Positions 60,576 through 64,000 of a DNA stretch of 64,000 nucleotides are shown here, piece after piece. The position numbers were made by a program, and so were the translations under genes. The stretch is taken from contig NZ_JACHKA010000001.1 in assembly GCF_014203955.1 (NCBI RefSeq), positions 744,001 through 808,000 on the forward strand. The letters run 5' to 3'. The stretch is from Sphingobium lignivorans. Its GTDB lineage: Bacteria; Pseudomonadota; Alphaproteobacteria; Sphingomonadales; Sphingomonadaceae. The notes below the pieces were generated by a model. It was not told the origin of the DNA. It did not search any database and saw only the letters and a program-made list of their open reading frames with translations. How positions within the stretch are numbered: position 1 is the stretch's first letter; each line of letters opens with the position of its first letter.

Positions 60576-62957
60576 ATGAGAGTCCGATTGTTGAGCAGCG
60601 TAGCGTCCGGCACGCTTCTGATATTGTCATGGGCAGCGCCGGCCCAGGCTCAGCAGCCACAGGCAGACATGGCCGTGAGCGATGAAGGCGCGACCGACGT
60701 GATCATTGTGACGGCGCGGCGAAGGGCGGAGTCGTTGCAGGATACGCCCGTCGCCATCTCGGCCTTCGATGCCGAGACCCTGCAGGAGCGCCAGATCAAT
60801 CGCGCGAGCGATCTCGAGCAGATCACGCCCAGCCTCCAGTTCAAACCCGCCGGCCAGCTTTCCGGCAACAGTTCAGCCTCGGTGGTCTTCATCCGTGGCG
60901 TGGGCCAGCTCGACCCCACAGCGGCGGTCGATCCCGGCGTCGGCATCTACATCGACGAGGTCTATGTCGGGCGCGCCGTCGGCGGCGCGATCGACTTTGG
61001 TGACATTGCCGGCGTCGAGGTGCTGCGCGGCCCGCAGGGAACGCTGTTCGGCCGCAATACGATCGGCGGCGCCATTCTCGTGCGCACCAAGGAGCCGGAG
61101 ATCGGCCATTTCGGCGGCGAAGCGCGCTTGCGCACCGGCACGGACAACCTCTTCGAAGGCTTCGGCGTCCTCAACCTTCCGCTGGGCGACACGGCCGCAG
61201 CGCGCGTATCCGGCGGCTTCCGCAAGCGCGACGGTTATGTCATCCGCGAGTTCGACGGGCTCGATCTGGGCAATGACAACGGCTTCACCCTGAACGGCGC
61301 GGTGCTCTGGAAGCCTTCGCCCGACATTCGCGTGAACCTGCGCGCCGACTACACCAAGCGTGACGAACATGGCGCTCCGTTCGTGTTCGCCGGGATCAAC
61401 GAGCAGGCGCCGGTCGCGGCGATCGCGAGTGTAGCAGCCGGTTGCCCGGGCGCCACCATCCCGTTCGCGCCGCTGACGCCGGGCGATCCGCGCTTCGGCG
61501 CGCCGAATGTCCCGCTCATCAACGATGCGCGGTGCGCCAATGATTTTCAGGCGCGTGGTCCGTTCGTGAACGGCGGTACAGCGGAGGTGCTGAGCACGTC
61601 CGAAGTCTGGGGCGTGTCCGGAACGATCGTTGCCGATCTGAGCCCGCGCTTCACGCTCAAGTCGATCAGCGCCTATCGCTCGACCGAAGCGCGCGGCATC
61701 CGCGATGCGGACAACACGCCGTTCCTGCTGATTACCACGGACGTGGGTGCGCAGTCCGACCAGTTCAGCCAGGAACTCCAGCTTCAATATGCCTCGCGCA
61801 GCGTGAACGCGATTCTTGGCGGCTATTATTTCCACGAGAAGACCAACGAGCGGGCGACGGTGCCCCTGTCCTTCCCGCCGTCGCCGCCCGTCATTGCCTC
61901 GCTGCTGGCCGGCGGACCGGGGTCGCGCGACTTGCAGGTTTCGGACCTCAAGACGAAGTCCTTCGCGGTCTTCGGCGAAGTGTCGGTCAAGCCGATCGAG
62001 AATCTCGAAGTGTCGGGCGGCCTGCGCTATACGCGGGACGAGAAATATTATCGCGGCACGGTGCTCAACCTGTTCCCCGCGACTCTGCCCGATCCCGACC
62101 CGCTGCCCACCACCGCCATTCCGGATGGCGGGCCGCTGTTCATCTATCCGGGGCCTTATGAGCGGGCCTTCTCGGCACTCACCGGATCCGCGAGCATCCG
62201 CTATTCCTGGTCCCGCGCGATCAGCACTTATGCGTCCTATGCCCGCAGCTTCAAGTCCGGCGGCTTCAACACGCGCTACAATGCCGCCCCTCCGGGCAAC
62301 GTGCCGACGCCATTCGACGAGGAGACGGTCGACAGCTACGAGATCGGCGCGAAATTCGATCTTGGCGATGTCCGCCTGAGCGCGGCGGCATTCATTGCCG
62401 AATATACGGATATCCAGCTGATCTTCCGGCAGGGCGTGGTGCCGCTGCTGTTCAATGCCGGCAAGGCGCGGATCAAGGGCCTGGAAGGCGAGCTCAATTA
62501 TCGCTCGCGCAATTCCGGCCTGCAGCTCGACCTGTCGGGCAGCGTGCTGGATGACCGAATCCTCAGCATCACGCCGGTGCCGGGCGCCACCGCGACCGTC
62601 GCACCGGGCGACGATCTGCCGTTCACGCCCTCCTTCCAGGGCAGTTTCGGCATCGGATATGAAATTCCGATCGACCGCATGACGCTGACGCCCCGGTTCG
62701 ACGGCACTTACAACACGAAGATCACCTTCATTACCGGCAGCGTCCCGGAAATCGAGCAGGGCGACTATTTCGTCGGCAATGCCTCGATCACCCTGGCCGA
62801 CAAGGATCGCGGCTGGAAGCTGACCGGCGGTGTGCTCAACCTGTTCGACGAGCGCTACCTGGTCCAGGGCAACGCGTCGCTCGGCACGCTGGGCTACGCG
62901 GAGAAGATCTACGCGCGGCCGAGGAACTGGTATCTTCAGGCCTCCTTCTCGTTCTGA
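60576..62957 (+). CDS. TonB-dependent outer-membrane receptor
   Basis: A 793-residue receptor with signal peptide cleaved near AQAQQ, TonB-box-like VIIVTARRR, plug domain (DTPVAISAFDAETLQERQINRASDLEQITPSLQF; IRGVGQLDPTAAVDPGVGIYIDEVYVGRAVGG; LRGPQGTLFGRNTIGGAI) and barrel ending NWYLQASFSF. This is the pesticin/FyuA-type group, expanded in sphingomonads for uptake of aromatic or plant compounds. The segment 60332-60575 upstream has an AT-rich stretch (60471-60499) that could hold its promoter. Paired with the divergent MarR gene. Confidence 0.92.
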   Translation: MRVRLLSSVASGTLLILSWAAPAQAQQPQADMAVSDEGATDVIIVTARRRAESLQDTPVAISAFDAETLQERQINRASDLEQITPSLQFKPAGQLSGNSSASVVFIRGVGQLDPTAAVDPGVGIYIDEVYVGRAVGGAIDFGDIAGVEVLRGPQGTLFGRNTIGGAILVRTKEPEIGHFGGEARLRTGTDNLFEGFGVLNLPLGDTAAARVSGGFRKRDGYVIREFDGLDLGNDNGFTLNGAVLWKPSPDIRVNLRADYTKRDEHGAPFVFAGINEQAPVAAIASVAAGCPGATIPFAPLTPGDPRFGAPNVPLINDARCANDFQARGPFVNGGTAEVLSTSEVWGVSGTIVADLSPRFTLKSISAYRSTEARGIRDADNTPFLLITTDVGAQSDQFSQELQLQYASRSVNAILGGYYFHEKTNERATVPLSFPPSPPVIASLLAGGPGSRDLQVSDLKTKSFAVFGEVSVKPIENLEVSGGLRYTRDEKYYRGTVLNLFPATLPDPDPLPTTAIPDGGPLFIYPGPYERAFSALTGSASIRYSWSRAISTYASYARSFKSGGFNTRYNAAPPGNVPTPFDEETVDSYEIGAKFDLGDVRLSAAAFIAEYTDIQLIFRQGVVPLLFNAGKARIKGLEGELNYRSRNSGLQLDLSGSVLDDRILSITPVPGATATVAPGDDLPFTPSFQGSFGIGYEIPIDRMTLTPRFDGTYNTKITFITGSVPEIEQGDYFVGNASITLADKDRGWKLTGGVLNLFDERYLVQGNASLGTLGYAEKIYARPRNWYLQASFSF

Positions 62958-62967
62958 GCGAGGAACA

Positions 62968-62995
62968 CGAGGCGGGGGCGCCTGTCCCCGCCTCG
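62968..62995 (+). terminator. GC hairpin after second TonB receptor
   Basis: CGAGGCGGGG (62968-62977) and its complement (62986-62995) form a perfect 10-bp stem with an 8-nt loop, 11 nt after the receptor stop. No U-tract follows. Confidence 0.6.
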
Positions 62996-63203
62996 CTTGA
63001 AGGAAGAAGCGGTCTTCAGGCCGCGATCATGATCCGGATTTCTGTGGTCGCGCCTTCGCGTCGGGGAGATTGCCACTGCGCGCCATTCGCATGACCATGC
63101 GTGAGCGGGCGTGGCTTTGCAGGCGTGGCTGGTGCATTGTTTCCGGGGGCGTTGGTCGATCCAGCCCTGATGGCGCCGGTGACGGCCGGTGGAGGGAGCG
63201 CGC

Positions 63204-63896
63204 ATGAGGCCACATAAGGAACAGCATCTCGTCTCGCGCATCGGCTGGCTACGTGCGGCGGTGTTGGGCGCGAACGACGGCATCGTCTCCACGGCGAGCC
63301 TCATCCTCGGCGTTGCTGCTTCCGGCGCGGATCGCCCGGCCTTGCTGATTGCCGGCGCTGCAGGGCTGGTGGCCGGTGCGATGTCGATGGCGGCCGGGGA
63401 ATATGTCTCCGTCAGCTCGCAGGCCGACACCGAGCAATCCGACCTCGCGCGCGAACGGAAAGAGCTTGCCACGGCGCCCGAAGCCGAACTTTCGGAACTG
63501 GCCGACATTTACGCGGCTCGGGGCGTCGATCCCGCGACGGCACGCTCGGTGGCAGAGCAGATGATGCGTTTCGATGCCCTCAAGGCGCATGCGCGCGACG
63601 AGCTGCACATCAACGAAGTGACGACCGCCAGACCGGTCATTGCGGCTCTCACGTCGGCAGCCACCTTCACGGTGGGCGCCGCGCTGCCACTCCTGCTCGC
63701 CGCCTTGCTCCCCATGTCGATGATGGTCGCGGGCGAAGCGGCCGGATCGATCCTGTTCCTGGGCACCCTCGGCGCTGTCGGCGCCATTGCGGGCGGCGCC
63801 CGACCATTGAAACCCGTGATGCGCGTGGTCTTCTGGGGCGCGCTTGCCATGGCCATCACCGCGGGGATCGGTCGACTGGTGGGGACCGCCGTCTGA
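63204..63896 (+). CDS. VIT1/CCC1-family metal transporter
   Basis: A 230-residue inner-membrane protein with the family opening WLRAAVLGANDGIVSTASLILGVAASG and the second signature GLVAGAMSMAAGEYVSVSSQADTEQSDL. It has five predicted membrane segments with a central cytoplasmic helical part (about residues 78-135). Eukaryotic relatives move iron or manganese into the vacuole; bacterial copies are assumed to export or store these ions. GGAGGGAG precedes ATG 63204. The 246-nt space before it holds only the receptor hairpin and otherwise nothing I can name. Confidence 0.9.
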   Translation: MRPHKEQHLVSRIGWLRAAVLGANDGIVSTASLILGVAASGADRPALLIAGAAGLVAGAMSMAAGEYVSVSSQADTEQSDLARERKELATAPEAELSELADIYAARGVDPATARSVAEQMMRFDALKAHARDELHINEVTTARPVIAALTSAATFTVGAALPLLLAALLPMSMMVAGEAAGSILFLGTLGAVGAIAGGARPLKPVMRVVFWGALAMAITAGIGRLVGTAV

Positions 63897-63926
63897 GGAC
63901 GCGGCCTGCTGGCCCGTTCCGCTTGC

Positions 63927-64000
63927 CTAATCCATCCACAGCATGTGTGAGTCGATCCGCAGCTTGAGGATGAGGCGTGCCGCGGCGGCGCGCGCGGTGA
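63927..64000 (-). CDS. C-terminal end of a gene running off the window
   Basis: On the minus strand an open frame enters from the right edge and ends in TAG at 63927-63929; the visible residues are ARLILKLRIDSHMLWMD. With only 24 codons the product cannot be named, and the frame could be chance. Confidence 0.35.
   Translation of the reverse strand, partial: TARAAAARLILKLRIDSHMLWMD

Noticed and set aside
1..64000. tRNA genes, CRISPR arrays, complete insertion sequences
   Set aside because: The intergenic spaces were read on both strands; no cloverleaf, regularly spaced repeat or transposase was seen.

Overview
The window looks like chromosome from a GC-rich alphaproteobacterium, most likely a sphingomonad (Sphingobium, Novosphingobium or a relative). 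The evidence is several proteins that closely resemble lignin-aromatic catabolic enzymes known from Sphingobium sp. SYK-6 (LigJ, LigK/RraA aldolases, LigXa-type Rieske oxygenase, LigW-type decarboxylase, FerB/FerC), plus two TonB-dependent receptors. Identities come from reading motifs and remembered family sequences; no database search was run. No tRNA, rRNA, CRISPR array or intact insertion sequence was seen.

Layout. (1) 1-8.5 kb: a partial tyrosine phosphatase, then a BaeSR-like two-component system divergent from a complete RND efflux operon (periplasmic adaptor, HAE-1 pump, OprM-type channel). (2) 8.5-12 kb: UBP zinc-finger protein, a dihydrolipoamide-dehydrogenase-like flavoprotein and a cyclic-nucleotide-domain/thioredoxin-reductase fusion. 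(3) 12-33 kb: a long catabolic region holding an FAD oxidoreductase, GntR regulator, Rieske oxygenase, class V aminotransferase, MFS transporter, aldehyde dehydrogenase, aldo/keto reductase, an acyl-CoA dehydrogenase pair, a TonB receptor, and then a CoA-thioester operon (NDP-forming acyl-CoA synthetase, enoyl-CoA hydratase, Ltp2-like thiolase-fold protein, DUF35 partner, alpha/beta hydrolase). (4) 33-38 kb: an aromatic ring-cleavage operon (MFS transporter, LigB-fold extradiol dioxygenase, two RraA-family aldolase homologues, LigJ-like 4-oxalomesaconate hydratase). (5) 38-41.3 kb: an AT-richer island with two overlapping reverse transcriptases, read as a type 3 defence-associated reverse transcriptase (DRT3) system, with a candidate structured RNA next to it. 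(6) 41.5-45.2 kb: LigXa-like Rieske oxygenase, MarR regulator and aldehyde dehydrogenase. (7) 45.2-46.9 kb: a second AT-richer island, a coupled three-gene operon (HNH nuclease, unknown protein, minimal nucleotidyltransferase), possibly an unnamed defence module. (8) 47-52.5 kb: TPP enzyme, core-MetE-like methyltransferase, LigW-like decarboxylase, FerC-like MarR regulator and FerB-like hydroxycinnamoyl-CoA hydratase-lyase. (9) 52.5-64 kb: three more FAD oxidoreductases (one truncated), a MipA/OmpV porin, TetR regulator, Tat-type alpha/beta hydrolase, MarR regulator, a second TonB receptor, a VIT1-family transporter and the tail of a gene running off the end.

How the parts may work together. 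Two sets of recurring intergenic motifs tie distant genes together. An AT-rich element with core GATAATATAGTTATA lies before the first Rieske gene (next to the GntR gene), the aldehyde dehydrogenase/aldo-keto reductase pair, the acyl-CoA dehydrogenases, the TonB receptor and, about 30-40 kb away, between two FAD oxidoreductases. A palindrome GTTGTC-N3-GACAAC lies before the MarR gene/LigXa-like pair, before the ring-cleavage operon and (one mismatch) between the TPP enzyme and the MetE-like gene. I infer two regulons: one for uptake and side-chain oxidation of an aromatic substrate, one for O-demethylation and ring cleavage. The two AT-rich islands are foreign insertions in this catabolic background.
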